A DNA stretch of 64,000 bases, taken from contig NZ_JBIGIB010000001.1 of assembly GCF_043555935.1 (NCBI RefSeq), forward strand, positions 1,240,001-1,304,000. The letters are read 5' to 3'. Source of the DNA: Pelomonas baiyunensis (GTDB taxonomy: Bacteria > Pseudomonadota > Gammaproteobacteria > Burkholderiales > Burkholderiaceae_C). The notes beneath the pieces are model-generated. The model was not told where the DNA came from. It saw only the letters and a list, made by a program, of their open reading frames with translations, and did no database searches. The translations under genes were made by a program, and so were the position numbers. Shown one piece after another: positions 24,432-32,713 of the stretch. Numbering within the stretch: position 1 is the first letter of the stretch; the number at the start of each line of letters is the position of its first letter.

Positions 24432-24681
24432 AGTCGTCGCGTCGGGACAACGCCTAAGGGTTTCACACTAGGGGCGGCAAATGCTGGAAACCCATTGAAA
24501 TCAACGGGTTACAAAGCTTCGCGGCCCGCGTAGGGGCATTTACTCCCCGGACACATGCTGCGCCGCATCGAAACTTCCGGCACCCCTCAATCTGGGCTGA
24601 TCGCCCGGGCCAAGGTGAGCCCCCATCCGGGCTAGCGCCGCCCCCAAACCAGGGCGGGCCACTGTCTCTTCAGGAGTGTCA
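24432..24681 (+). other. Intergenic region between ABC operon and TonB-dependent receptor
   Basis: No open frame is convincing here. The region holds an imperfect inverted repeat at 24489-24510 (arms AACCC and GGGTT outside, TTGA and TCAA inside), which could be a regulator site. Further down are GC-rich inverted segments and an AGGAG ribosome-binding site (24672-24676). I see no clear promoter hexamers or terminator. Confidence 0.5.
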
Positions 24682-27492
24682 ATGTTCAAAACAACCACCA
24701 TCACAGGCGCCATCCTGGCGCTGGCCGCGACGAGCGCGCTGGCTCAGGAAGCACAAAAGCTGGAGCGGATCGAAGTCACGGGTTCGAGCATCAAGCGCGT
24801 TTCCGCTGAAACTTCGCTGCCCATCTCGACGTTCTCCCGCGAAGAAATCGCCCGTACCGGCGCGACCACCGTGCAGGATCTGGTCTCGAACCTGCCTTCC
24901 AGCTTCGGCGGTGGCGTGGTGGCCAACAACGTGGGTGCCACCGGTGGCGCTTCCACGGCCAACCTGCGCGCGCTGGGTGCCAAGTACACGCTGGTGCTGC
25001 TGAACGGCCGCCGCGTGGCGAACTTCGCCTTCGGCAACAGCCCGGTCGACCTGAACTCGATCCCGCTGGCCGCGGTGGAACGCGTCGAAATCGTGCGTGA
25101 CGGCGCTTCGTCGACCTACGGCGCTGACGCCGTCGCCGGCGTGATCAACTTCATCTTGAAGAAGGACTACCAGGGCGCTGAAATCACCTGGGGTGAGTAC
25201 AAGTCTGACGCACCTGGCGGTGGCGTGGACAACGTCAGCGCAGTCCTGGGCTTTGGCGATCTGGCCAAGGACCGCTTCAACGTCATGCTGACGGCGGGCC
25301 GCGAAGAAGTGGCCGCCGTGAAGGCGCGCAATCGCAGCTTCGCGGACACCGCGGTGCGTCCGGACCTGGGCATCAACAAGTCGTCGCCCCGCAACGGCAT
25401 CCCCAACCTGAACTTCACCGACACCAAGGGCAACAAGTACACCGGCGTGAACCCGCTGCGTTACCTGGGTTGCAACGCGCCTGACTTCGGTCTCGCCACG
25501 TTCGGTGTTCCCGCCAGCGCCACGCAGTGCGGTACCGACTACGTCAAGTTCATCGATTTGGTGCCCGAGCAGTGGCGCGCCAACTTCACCGGCCGCGGTG
25601 TGTTCCAGATCGACGCAGACAACCAGTTGTTCGTCGAAGCGATGCACAACCGTGACCGTCAGCAGTCGTTCTACTCGCCGGCGCCCTACACCAAGCCGAT
25701 GTCGTACCCCACGACCGGCCGCTTTTACCCCAAGAGCATCACCCTGCCCAAGGGCATGACGCTGCCTGCCGGCTACACGATGCCTGACGGCACCAAGTTG
25801 GCTGCGGCAACCGTGCTGGCTGCCGACATGGCGGTGACCCCGACGGGCAACATCACCGGTACTTGGCGTACCGTGGCCGGTGGCGGCCGCTCGGACATCA
25901 CCGAGACGAAGACCGACCGCGTCATGGTCGGCGCCAAGGGTCTGTTGGCTGGTTGGGACTACGACGCTGGCCTTACGTTCTCCAGCAACAAGGGCGAAAT
26001 CTTCTTCGGCCCGGGCAAGTTCAGCTACGCCAAGCTGACGCCGCTGGTCAACTCGGGTGCCATCAACGTGTTCGGCCCGCAAGACGCCACCAGCCAAGCG
26101 CTGCTGGACGGCGCCCTGCTGACCGGTCAGCGCCAACAGGCCGCCGAATCCAAGTCGACGGAATTCGACTTCAAGGTTTCGCGCGAAGTGATGGAACTGG
26201 CCGCCGGCCCCCTGGCTGTGGCTGCTGGTTTCAACTATCGCCAAGAAAAGCTGAACCAGATCTCCGACCCGGTGTTGGAGTCGGGTGATGAAGTCGGCGG
26301 CGGTGGTGCTGTGCCGACCGTGTCGAGCGGCCGCAAGGTGTACGGCGTGTTCGGCGAAGTTGAAATTCCCGTGATCAAGGACCTGAGCGTCAACTTGGCC
26401 GCGCGTTACGACAACTACAAGAACGACTTCGGCACCAGCTTCAACAGCTTCAGCCCGAAGGCCAGCGTGCGTTGGCAGCCCACCAAGGACCTGCTGGTCC
26501 GCGGTTCGGTCGCCAAGGGCTATCGCGCCCCGACGCTGTACGAAAACCTCCGTCCTCTGACGACCAGCAACAACACGGCTGCGAACTGGAGCGACCCGAT
26601 CCGCTGCCCGAACGGCGTGCCTATCACCAACACCATCAACCCCGTGGGTGAGCTGGTGGACGAGTGCCAGGTGCAGCTGACGGCCGGTACCTCGGGTGAC
26701 AAGAACCTGCGTCCGGAGAAGTCGCGTCAGTTCTCGCTGGGCATCGTGTTCTCGCCGATCAAGGACATGACGGTGGGTGTGGACTACTGGAACGTGGAAA
26801 TCAAGGACCCGATCGTCGGCAAGTCCGAAATCCAGGTCTTCAGCGATCCGACGACCTACAAGGACTTCTTCTACCGCTTCAACCCGCAGACGGATCCGGA
26901 TCAGCTGAACCCCATCAAGGGCAGCACCAACAAGGACTTCCCGCTCGCATACGTCTACCTGCCGTATGAGAACAACGGTAAGAACTTCGCCTCGGGTCTG
27001 GACTTCTCTGCCTCGTACCGCACCAAGTTGGCGGGCGTGGGCACGGTGGGTGTGAACTTCGACGGTTCGCTGTTCACGACGCACGGCTACCAGTACGCCG
27101 GCGCGCCGAAGGTCAGCGATCTCGGCAAGTTCAAGGACTTCGGTGCGGTGCCTCGCTGGCGCCATGCCGTGACCGGCACGTGGTCGAGCGGTATCTTCAA
27201 CGCGTCGTTGACCAACAACTACACGCACAGCTACGAGGACTACACCGATCCGTTCTCGGTCGGTGCCAACTACCCGCTGACGCGTACGGTCAAGGCTTAC
27301 TACACCTGGGACGGCCAGTTCGGTATCAAGCCGACCAAGTCGCTGTCTTTGGTGTTGGGCGTGAAGAACCTGCTGGACAAGGATCCGCCGTCGTCGCGTA
27401 ACTCGCTGTACTTCCAGACCGGCTTTGACCCGACCTACACCAACCCGGTGGGTCGCCAGTACTACGGCCGCATCAACTACAAGTTCTTCTGA
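24682..27492 (+). CDS. TonB-dependent outer-membrane receptor
   Basis: This 936-residue receptor has a signal peptide (cleavage after SALA, about residue 21) and a TonB-box-like RIEVTGSSI. The plug domain contains STFSREEIARTG, RALGAKYTLVLLNGRRV and VERVEIVRDGASSTYGADAVAGVINFI. The beta-barrel ends with the aromatic YYGRINYKFF typical of outer-membrane insertion. It belongs to the group of large receptors with no fixed substrate. The peptide-type ABC importer upstream and tonB-exbB-exbD-exbD downstream suggest a coordinated uptake locus. The ATG used here has AGGAG five bases before it; a GTG two codons earlier overlaps that site. Confidence 0.93.
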   Translation: MFKTTTITGAILALAATSALAQEAQKLERIEVTGSSIKRVSAETSLPISTFSREEIARTGATTVQDLVSNLPSSFGGGVVANNVGATGGASTANLRALGAKYTLVLLNGRRVANFAFGNSPVDLNSIPLAAVERVEIVRDGASSTYGADAVAGVINFILKKDYQGAEITWGEYKSDAPGGGVDNVSAVLGFGDLAKDRFNVMLTAGREEVAAVKARNRSFADTAVRPDLGINKSSPRNGIPNLNFTDTKGNKYTGVNPLRYLGCNAPDFGLATFGVPASATQCGTDYVKFIDLVPEQWRANFTGRGVFQIDADNQLFVEAMHNRDRQQSFYSPAPYTKPMSYPTTGRFYPKSITLPKGMTLPAGYTMPDGTKLAAATVLAADMAVTPTGNITGTWRTVAGGGRSDITETKTDRVMVGAKGLLAGWDYDAGLTFSSNKGEIFFGPGKFSYAKLTPLVNSGAINVFGPQDATSQALLDGALLTGQRQQAAESKSTEFDFKVSREVMELAAGPLAVAAGFNYRQEKLNQISDPVLESGDEVGGGGAVPTVSSGRKVYGVFGEVEIPVIKDLSVNLAARYDNYKNDFGTSFNSFSPKASVRWQPTKDLLVRGSVAKGYRAPTLYENLRPLTTSNNTAANWSDPIRCPNGVPITNTINPVGELVDECQVQLTAGTSGDKNLRPEKSRQFSLGIVFSPIKDMTVGVDYWNVEIKDPIVGKSEIQVFSDPTTYKDFFYRFNPQTDPDQLNPIKGSTNKDFPLAYVYLPYENNGKNFASGLDFSASYRTKLAGVGTVGVNFDGSLFTTHGYQYAGAPKVSDLGKFKDFGAVPRWRHAVTGTWSSGIFNASLTNNYTHSYEDYTDPFSVGANYPLTRTVKAYYTWDGQFGIKPTKSLSLVLGVKNLLDKDPPSSRNSLYFQTGFDPTYTNPVGRQYYGRINYKFF

Positions 27493-27519
27493 GCTTGAGT
27501 TGAGCTTCAGCTGACTCAG

Positions 27520-27546
27520 GGCCGCATCGAAAGATGCGGCCTTTTT
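27520..27546 (+). terminator. Rho-independent terminator after the receptor gene
   Basis: A perfect 9-bp stem GGCCGCATC / GATGCGGCC with a GAAA tetraloop is followed by five T. Confidence 0.95.
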
Positions 27547-27619
27547 GCTTTGTCGGCTTGTAATTCAGTTGATCCTTTGGCACGGGTTAGCCCCAACAAG
27601 TCGCTTGCAGGCGGGCCGC

Positions 27620-27725
27620 TAAGATGCTTCCAAGGCCAAGTTCGGCCGTGTCGCGCGGGAAGCCGCGCAAGGTTCGTGGCAAAGAAACGCAGCCCGACGG
27701 CTTGAAGCCACCGGGCGTTTTTTTT
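27620..27725 (+). ncRNA. Candidate small RNA or leader RNA with three hairpins and an intrinsic terminator
   Basis: Three stems follow each other: GGCC-AAGTTC-GGCC (27634-27647), GCGCGG-GAAG-CCGCGC (27653-27668), and a two-part stem GCCCG/CGGGC enclosing GGCT/AGCC (27692-27716). Eight T follow at once (27718-27725). No gene ends here, since the receptor gene already has its own terminator about 170 bases earlier. The structure is therefore either a free small RNA or an attenuated leader of tonB. The 5' end is a guess; no strong promoter is visible. I recognise no known RNA family. Confidence 0.45.
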
Positions 27726-27929
27726 GGTTCGAATCGATGCCAGTGACTTGTGTGCTGCATCCGCGTTTGAACTGCGTGTTTTCAACGAGGCGGCGGGTGA
27801 ACCTTCGCGTTTTAGAATGCACGCCTTTCGGGACTCGATGACGGTCGGAACGCAACTTCCTCCGCCCTGGTGGCCGATCCCCAAGAAGAAGTCATTGACT
27901 GTGATTTGTAGTTGCAAGAAGGAGCGCGC
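27726..27929 (+). other. Leader region ahead of tonB
   Basis: This gene-free stretch has a TAGAAT -10-like hexamer at 27815-27820 without a good -35. That would give a leader of about 100 bases. AAGGAG lies just before the tonB ATG. Short in-frame ATGs occur, but none has coding character. Confidence 0.4.
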
Positions 27930-28577
27930 ATGAATTTTGCGCAGGAGAAGCAGGGTGCGTCCCGGTTCACGGGCCTTGGCATCGTGGTCCTCATTCACGT
28001 CGTGGCCATCTACGCGCTGGCCAGCGGCTTGGCCAAGGACCTGGTGAAAAAGGTGACCGGCCCGATCGACGTCAAAGTCATCGAGGAAAAGGTCAAGCCG
28101 CCGCCTCCCCCTGAGAAGGTTGTCCCACCTCCGCCGGACCTGAAGGCTCCGCCGCCGCCGTTTGTGCCGCCGCCTGAGTTCCAGGTCACCGCCCCGGCAC
28201 CGCCGGCGCCGGCGATTCAATCGACGCAAGTTGCACCGCCTGCTGTTGAATCTGTGCGCCCTGCGCCGGCCCCGGCACCCGCTGCGGCTCCAGCGCCGGC
28301 ACCGCGTCCGGCCAAGATCACCGCTGGCATGGTTTGCACCAAGATGGGCAAGCCGGAAATGCCGTCCGTGAACTGGAGCGGCGAAGCGCTGTACAAGGCG
28401 GTTGCGACCGTGAAGGCCGGTCGCGTCGTCGCGGTGGAAATCACCTCGTTGCGTGGTGGCGTGGATCGCAAGGCCCAGCGCGCACTGACGCAAGCCATCC
28501 AACAGACGCTGCAGGACACCTACGAGTGCCCTGGCGATCACGTGTTCGAGCAGGAGTTCCAGTTCAAGATCGAATAA
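27930..28577 (+). CDS. tonB: TonB-like energy transducer with atypical C-terminal domain
   Basis: TonB links the ExbB-ExbD motor to outer-membrane receptors. The 215-residue protein has an N-terminal membrane anchor (GLGIVVLIHVVAIYALAS, with the usual His in the helix). It then has a long Pro/Lys, Pro/Glu and Pro/Ala region (about residues 50-130) spanning the periplasm. The C-terminal domain (about 135-215) is short and carries two cysteines (MVCTKMG and YECPGD) that could form a disulphide. The classical YP motif of TonB is not visible. The ATG has AAGGAG before it. It heads a tonB-exbB-exbD-exbD operon. Confidence 0.88.
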   Translation: MNFAQEKQGASRFTGLGIVVLIHVVAIYALASGLAKDLVKKVTGPIDVKVIEEKVKPPPPPEKVVPPPPDLKAPPPPFVPPPEFQVTAPAPPAPAIQSTQVAPPAVESVRPAPAPAPAAAPAPAPRPAKITAGMVCTKMGKPEMPSVNWSGEALYKAVATVKAGRVVAVEITSLRGGVDRKAQRALTQAIQQTLQDTYECPGDHVFEQEFQFKIE

Positions 28578-28667
28578 GAGACCTCGCTTCGCCTCGAACT
28601 TGGCACACCGCTCGGCGTGTGCCGCAAGAAACCAAATTACCAGAATCTTTCCCTAGGAGTTGACTCC

Positions 28668-29492
28668 ATGATTTCTCGCATCACCGGCTTCCTGGCCGCC
28701 ATCGCCATGGCTGCGACCCTGGCTGTTTCGCCCGCTCATGCGCAAGACCAGAAGCCGGCCGACGCCGCTTCGGCTGTCGCTGTTGACGCCGCTGCGCCGG
28801 CTCCGGCTGCCGCTCCGGCCAAGCAAGACAACCCCTACAGCCTGGCCAACATCGTTGCTCACGGCAACGTGGTGGACCAGGTCGTTCTGCTCATCCTGGG
28901 CATCATGTCCATGGGCTCTTGGTACATCCTGGTCGTGCGCCTGTGGGACACGAGCAAGCTGTCGGCGGAAGCCAAGGAAGTGCGCGCCACGTTCTTCAAG
29001 AAGGCCAGCCTGGCTGATGGCATCCGTGGCCTGAAGGAAGAAAGTGCCTTCCGCTACATCGCCACCGCTGCTGTCGAAGCCTCGGAACACCACGAAGGTG
29101 CCCTGACCGAGAACATCGACCACAGCAGCTGGGTCACGATGAACGTCGAGCGCGCCGTCGCTGACGTCAACACCAAGATCTCCGCTGGCCTGGGCTTCCT
29201 GGCGACCGTCGGTTCGACCTCCCCCTTCATCGGCCTGTTCGGTACCGTGTGGGGCATTCTGAACGCGCTGACCGCCATCGGTGTGGCCGGTCAAGCGTCC
29301 ATCGACAAGGTTGCCGGCCCCGTGGGCGCCGCTCTGATCATGACCGCCATCGGTCTGGTCGTCGCTGTGCCGGCCGTGCTGGGCTACAACTGGCTGGTCA
29401 ATCGCAACAAGGCTGTGATGGGTCAAGTGCGCTCGTTCGCCGGTGACCTGCACGGCGTGCTGATGGGCAACCGCGCTGTCGCCAAGCGCTGA
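28668..29492 (+). CDS. exbB: ExbB, MotA/TolQ/ExbB proton-channel protein
   Basis: ExbB forms the pentameric proton channel that powers TonB. The 274-residue protein has an N-terminal cleavable-looking signal (AATLAVSPAHA, about residue 25) and an Ala/Pro-rich linker. The three-helix ExbB core follows, with FLATVGSTSPFIGLFGTVWGI and ALIMTAIGLVVAVPAVLGYNW as the conserved second and third helices. The long exported N-terminal extension is common in betaproteobacterial ExbB. AGGAG precedes the ATG. Confidence 0.94.
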   Translation: MISRITGFLAAIAMAATLAVSPAHAQDQKPADAASAVAVDAAAPAPAAAPAKQDNPYSLANIVAHGNVVDQVVLLILGIMSMGSWYILVVRLWDTSKLSAEAKEVRATFFKKASLADGIRGLKEESAFRYIATAAVEASEHHEGALTENIDHSSWVTMNVERAVADVNTKISAGLGFLATVGSTSPFIGLFGTVWGILNALTAIGVAGQASIDKVAGPVGAALIMTAIGLVVAVPAVLGYNWLVNRNKAVMGQVRSFAGDLHGVLMGNRAVAKR

Positions 29493-29523
29493 GTCCAGGC
29501 TCGCTCGATAAGGAGCTCAAGCT

Positions 29524-29952
29524 ATGGGCATGAACGTCGGATCTTCTTCCGGCGAAGATGAAGTCAACGCAACCATCAACACCACGCCCCTCGTGGACGT
29601 GATGTTGGTGATGCTGATCATCTTCCTCATCACCGTGCCGGTGGTGACGCAGACGATCGCGGTGAATCTCCCCAAGGAGACCAACGTGATCCGCGTCACC
29701 AAGCCGGAAAACATTGAACTTTCGGTCAGCAAGGACGGCGACGTCTACTGGAACACCAAGCTGATTCCCGACATGGAGGAGCTGGTGAAGCGCCTCGGTA
29801 AGGAATCGGTGAAGAACCCGCAGCCCGAAGTGCACATCCGCGGCGATGACAAGTCGCGCTACGAGTCGGTCGGTCGCGTGATCTTCGCCAGCCAGCGCGC
29901 CGGCATCATGAAGATCAACTTCGTCACCGAGCCCCCGGCTCGCGGCGGTTGA
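29524..29952 (+). CDS. exbD: ExbD, biopolymer transport protein (first copy)
   Basis: ExbD supplies the proton-accepting aspartate of the TonB motor. The 142-residue protein has one membrane segment (VDVMLVMLIIFLITVPVV). The key Asp is in TPLVDVM (about D24), and a periplasmic domain ends in VGRVIFASQRAGIMKINFVTEP. It follows exbB by 31 bases with AAGGAG ahead of the ATG. Confidence 0.93.
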   Translation: MGMNVGSSSGEDEVNATINTTPLVDVMLVMLIIFLITVPVVTQTIAVNLPKETNVIRVTKPENIELSVSKDGDVYWNTKLIPDMEELVKRLGKESVKNPQPEVHIRGDDKSRYESVGRVIFASQRAGIMKINFVTEPPARGG

Positions 29953-29967
29953 TCCCAGGAGTCATAC

Positions 29968-30405
29968 ATGGGAATGAACGTTGGAAGTTCGTCGGGCAGC
30001 GGTGAACCCGAAGTCATGATGGACGTCAACACGACGCCGCTGATTGACGTGATGCTGGTGTTGTTGGTGATGTTGATCATCACCATCCCAATCCAGCTGC
30101 ACACCATCAACCTCGACATGCCGCCGCCGTCCAGCACGCCGCCGACGTCGGATCCGGTGGTGCACACCGTCATGATCGACTTCGATGGCACCATCTACTG
30201 GGACGAAAACGCCCTGGCCAACATCGATGCCGTGAACGCGAAGATGAAGGAAGTGGGTGAGATGCCGCTGAGCGATCAGCCGGAAATTCACATCAAGCCC
30301 AACAAGCTGGTGGATTACGGTGTGGTGGCTGCAGTGATGGCATCTGCGCAGCGCAACAGCGTCAAGAAGATGGGCATGGTCGGCAACGAGCAGTACGTCA
30401 AGTGA
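29968..30405 (+). CDS. ExbD, second copy
   Basis: This 145-residue ExbD paralogue keeps the membrane segment with its aspartate (TPLIDVMLVLLVMLIITIPI). It has a distinct Pro/Ser-rich linker (MPPPSSTPPTSDP) and a different periplasmic domain. The first residues (MGMNVGSSSG) are nearly the same as in the upstream copy, which points to duplication. A tonB-exbB-exbD1-exbD2 order is known from Xanthomonas, where the second exbD is needed only for some substrates. A strong terminator follows. Confidence 0.92.
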   Translation: MGMNVGSSSGSGEPEVMMDVNTTPLIDVMLVLLVMLIITIPIQLHTINLDMPPPSSTPPTSDPVVHTVMIDFDGTIYWDENALANIDAVNAKMKEVGEMPLSDQPEIHIKPNKLVDYGVVAAVMASAQRNSVKKMGMVGNEQYVK

Positions 30406-30441
30406 CGTGTTCTCGGCACCGCTGACACCGAAACCGTGAAG

Positions 30442-30470
30442 CGCGCTGCCCGAGAGGGCGGCGCGTTTTT
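30442..30470 (+). terminator. Rho-independent terminator after the second exbD
   Basis: A 10-bp stem, CGCGCTGCCC / GGGCGGCGCG with one G-T pair and a GAGA loop, is followed by five T. It stands just before the ribosome-binding site of the next gene. Confidence 0.93.
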
Positions 30471-30488
30471 GCTTTGCAGGAGAGCAAA

Positions 30489-31736
30489 TTGAAGACTTTG
30501 AAAACCCTGGTGGCGGTCGCCGTTGGCGCCCTGGCCCTGTCTCTGAACGGCGCACCGGGCGCGGAGTTTGGTGTGAGCCAAGCTTCGGCACAGGAAACCG
30601 TTCGCAAGGAAGTTGGCGCGCCGCTGACTGAAGCCAGCAAGCTGTACAAGGCGGGCAAGCACAAGGAGGCCCTCGCCAAGCTGAAGGATGCGGAAGCCGT
30701 GGCCAACCGCACGCCGGCTGAGAACTTCGCCATTGAAGGCCTGCGCTTCTCGGCCGCCATGGGTGTGAGTGATGCGGATTCCATGGCCCGCTCGTTCGAC
30801 GTGCTGAAGGCCAAGCTGGGCGCGCCTCAGCAACTGCAGTACATGGAAGCCATCGCTGGTACCTACCTGCGCGCCAACAACGCCGCCAAGGCGCTGGAGT
30901 GGGCCAACAAGTACTTTGCGGCCGGCGGCAACAGCCCCGCGGTTAAGCAGATGCAGCAGCAGGCCCAGTTCAAGTCCGGCGACATGACGGCGGTGTTGAA
31001 GGACACGCTGGCCGAAGTGCAGGCCGAAGACAAGGCAGGGCGTGCGCCCAGCCAGGACAAACTGAACATCCTGCTCTACGCCGCACAAAAGAAGGGCGAT
31101 GCGGCCACCGAGTCGTACGCTGTGGAGCGCTTGCTGAACCACTATCCGCGCAAGGAGTTGTGGGCGCAGGTGCTGGGTGGTCTGCAGGGCAAGAAGGGCT
31201 TCGCACCTCGCTTTGCGCTGGATGTGTATCGCTTGCAACTCGCCACGGGCAACCTGCGCGGTGCGGACGACTACATGGAGATGGCCCAGTTGGCGGCCCA
31301 AGCGGGCTACCCTGACGAAGGCAAGAAGGTGGTGGAGCAGGGCTTGGCTGCGAACATCTTGGGCCAGGGTGCCGAGGGCGCGCGTCACAAGCGCCTGCTG
31401 GATCTGATGGTCAAGAAGTCCAACGAAGCCAAGGCCGATGCAGCCAACGCCGAGAAGGCCGCCAACGACTCCAAGACGGGCGATGAACTCGTGAAGCTGG
31501 GCCTGTCGCGCGTGTTCGCGGGTGACAAGGCGGGTGGCCTGAAGCTGGTGGAGGCGGGCATCGCCAAAGACAACTTCTCGCGTGCGGACGACGCCAAGTT
31601 CTACCAAGGTCTGGCGCTGTACACCGCCGGCGAAACGGCCAAGGCCCAAGCCGCTTGGCGCGGTGTGAAGGGCTCGGACGGTTCGGGCGAACTGGCCCGC
31701 CTCTGGCAGGTGCAAGCCCGCAGCGCCAAGAAGTGA
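30489..31736 (+). CDS. Exported TPR-like repeat protein of the ton cluster
   Basis: This 415-residue protein has an N-terminal signal peptide (TLVAVAVGALALSLNGA, cleavage probably before the QETV stretch near residue 36) and a mostly helical body. Weak tetratricopeptide-like repeats are visible (ASKLYKAGKHKEALAKLKDAEAV, YLRANNAAKALEWANKYFAAGG, LALYTAGETAKAQAAWRGV). I place the start at a TTG, because AGGAG lies six bases before it and no ATG or GTG fits. It follows the tonB operon across a terminator. A periplasmic accessory role in TonB-dependent uptake is plausible but unproven. Confidence 0.78.
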   Translation: MKTLKTLVAVAVGALALSLNGAPGAEFGVSQASAQETVRKEVGAPLTEASKLYKAGKHKEALAKLKDAEAVANRTPAENFAIEGLRFSAAMGVSDADSMARSFDVLKAKLGAPQQLQYMEAIAGTYLRANNAAKALEWANKYFAAGGNSPAVKQMQQQAQFKSGDMTAVLKDTLAEVQAEDKAGRAPSQDKLNILLYAAQKKGDAATESYAVERLLNHYPRKELWAQVLGGLQGKKGFAPRFALDVYRLQLATGNLRGADDYMEMAQLAAQAGYPDEGKKVVEQGLAANILGQGAEGARHKRLLDLMVKKSNEAKADAANAEKAANDSKTGDELVKLGLSRVFAGDKAGGLKLVEAGIAKDNFSRADDAKFYQGLALYTAGETAKAQAAWRGVKGSDGSGELARLWQVQARSAKK

Positions 31737-31774
31737 TGTGCGCGTGGCCGGTAGGTGGCCGGCCACTCAACGAC

Positions 31775-31800
31775 AAAGGGCCCCATCGGGGCCCTTTTTT
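31775..31800 (+). terminator. Bidirectional terminator between the TPR-like gene and the SDR gene
   Basis: The stem AAAGGGCCCC / GGGGCCCTTT with a short loop has A on the left and T on the right. It can therefore serve both convergent genes. Confidence 0.92.
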
Positions 31801-31825
31801 CATCGGCAGCGCGTGGGTGCGGTGA

Positions 31826-32584
31826 TCACTTTGGTGCGAGGCGGATGGCGCCGTCCAGGCGGATGACCTCGCCGTTGAGCATGTCGTTGGTGACGATCTG
31901 GTGCACCAGCTTGGCGTAGTCCTGCGGCGTGCCGAGGCGGCTGGGGAAAGGAACGCTGGCGGCCAGGGCGTCTTGCACTTCCTGCGGCATGCCGAAGAGC
32001 ATGGGCGTGCCGAAGATGCCCGGGGCGATCGTCATGTTGCGAATGCCGTTGCGGGCGAGATCGCGGGCGATCGGCAGCGTCATGCCCACCACACCGCCCT
32101 TGGACGCTGAGTAAGCGGCTTGGCCGATCTGGCCGTCGTAGGCGGCCACCGAGGCGGTGGAGATCAGCACGCCGCGTTCGCCGGTCGACTCGGGTTCGTT
32201 CTTGGACATGGCTTCAGCCGCAAGCCGAATCATGTTGAAGCTGCCAATCAGGTTGACCGTGATGGTCTTGGTGAAAGCGGCGAGCGAATGGGCGCCGTCC
32301 TTGCCGACCGTCTTGGCGGCGGGCGCGATGCCGGCGCAGTTCACCAGGCCCATCAGCTTGCCCAAGCCAGTGGCTGCGGCCACGGCGGCTTGACCGTCGG
32401 CTTCCTGGCTCACGTCGCACTTGACGAACACGCCGCCGATTTCCGCGGCCACTTGCTGCCCGCGTTCTGCTTGCAGATCGGCGATGACGACTTTGGCGCC
32501 GTGGGCAGCGAGCATGCGTGCCGTGCCTTCGCCGAGTCCCGAGGCGCCGCCGGTGACGATGAACACCTTGCCTGCGATTTCCAT
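31826..32584 (-). CDS. SDR dehydrogenase, 3-hydroxyacyl-CoA dehydrogenase type II-like
   Basis: This is a 252-residue short-chain dehydrogenase. The NAD-binding motif is TGGASGLGEGTA (residues 11-22) with an acidic residue after strand 2 (VIADL), favouring NAD+. The catalytic Ser-Tyr-Lys set is in STASVAAYDGQIGQAAYSASK, and VNCAGIAPAAKTVGK and APGIFGTPMLFGMP are typical of the 17-beta-HSD10 / type II hydroxyacyl-CoA dehydrogenase branch. A role in fatty-acid or branched-chain acyl-CoA oxidation is likely. The start is the ATG with GGAG before it. A palindromic operator-like site lies 25 bases upstream. Confidence 0.88.
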   Translation of the reverse strand: MEIAGKVFIVTGGASGLGEGTARMLAAHGAKVVIADLQAERGQQVAAEIGGVFVKCDVSQEADGQAAVAAATGLGKLMGLVNCAGIAPAAKTVGKDGAHSLAAFTKTITVNLIGSFNMIRLAAEAMSKNEPESTGERGVLISTASVAAYDGQIGQAAYSASKGGVVGMTLPIARDLARNGIRNMTIAPGIFGTPMLFGMPQEVQDALAASVPFPSRLGTPQDYAKLVHQIVTNDMLNGEVIRLDGAIRLAPK

Positions 32585-32609
32585 GGTGAGGATCTCCTGG
32601 GTGGATTGG

Positions 32610-32625
32610 TTGACGTAAACGTCAA
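32610..32625. promoter_or_regulatory. Palindromic operator-like site upstream of the SDR gene
   Basis: TTGACGT-AA-ACGTCAA has perfect 7-base arms. It lies in the 5' region of the SDR gene. Its form resembles the sites described for MerR-type LiuR and related regulators of branched-chain and fatty-acid degradation genes. No regulator gene is next to it, and the match to a particular family is from memory. Confidence 0.55.
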
Positions 32626-32657
32626 TTGTGGCCGAACTGCGCGGTCGCCTCGCCAAG

Positions 32658-32687
32658 AAAAAAGCCGCTGACCTTTCGGTCGGCGGC
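32658..32687 (-). terminator. Rho-independent terminator after adk
   Basis: A 10-bp stem GCCGCCGACC / GGTCAGCGGC (minus-strand reading, one G-T pair) with a GAAA loop is followed by six T. Confidence 0.93.
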
Positions 32688-32713
32688 TTCTTCAGCGAGA
32701 GGGTGCGGAAGGA

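Noticed and set aside
24679..27228. 849-codon minus-strand frame opposite the TonB-dependent receptor.
   Set aside because: It is an antisense shadow with Arg/His/Val-rich composition. The receptor's signal peptide, plug motifs and C-terminal aromatic residue are all on the plus strand.
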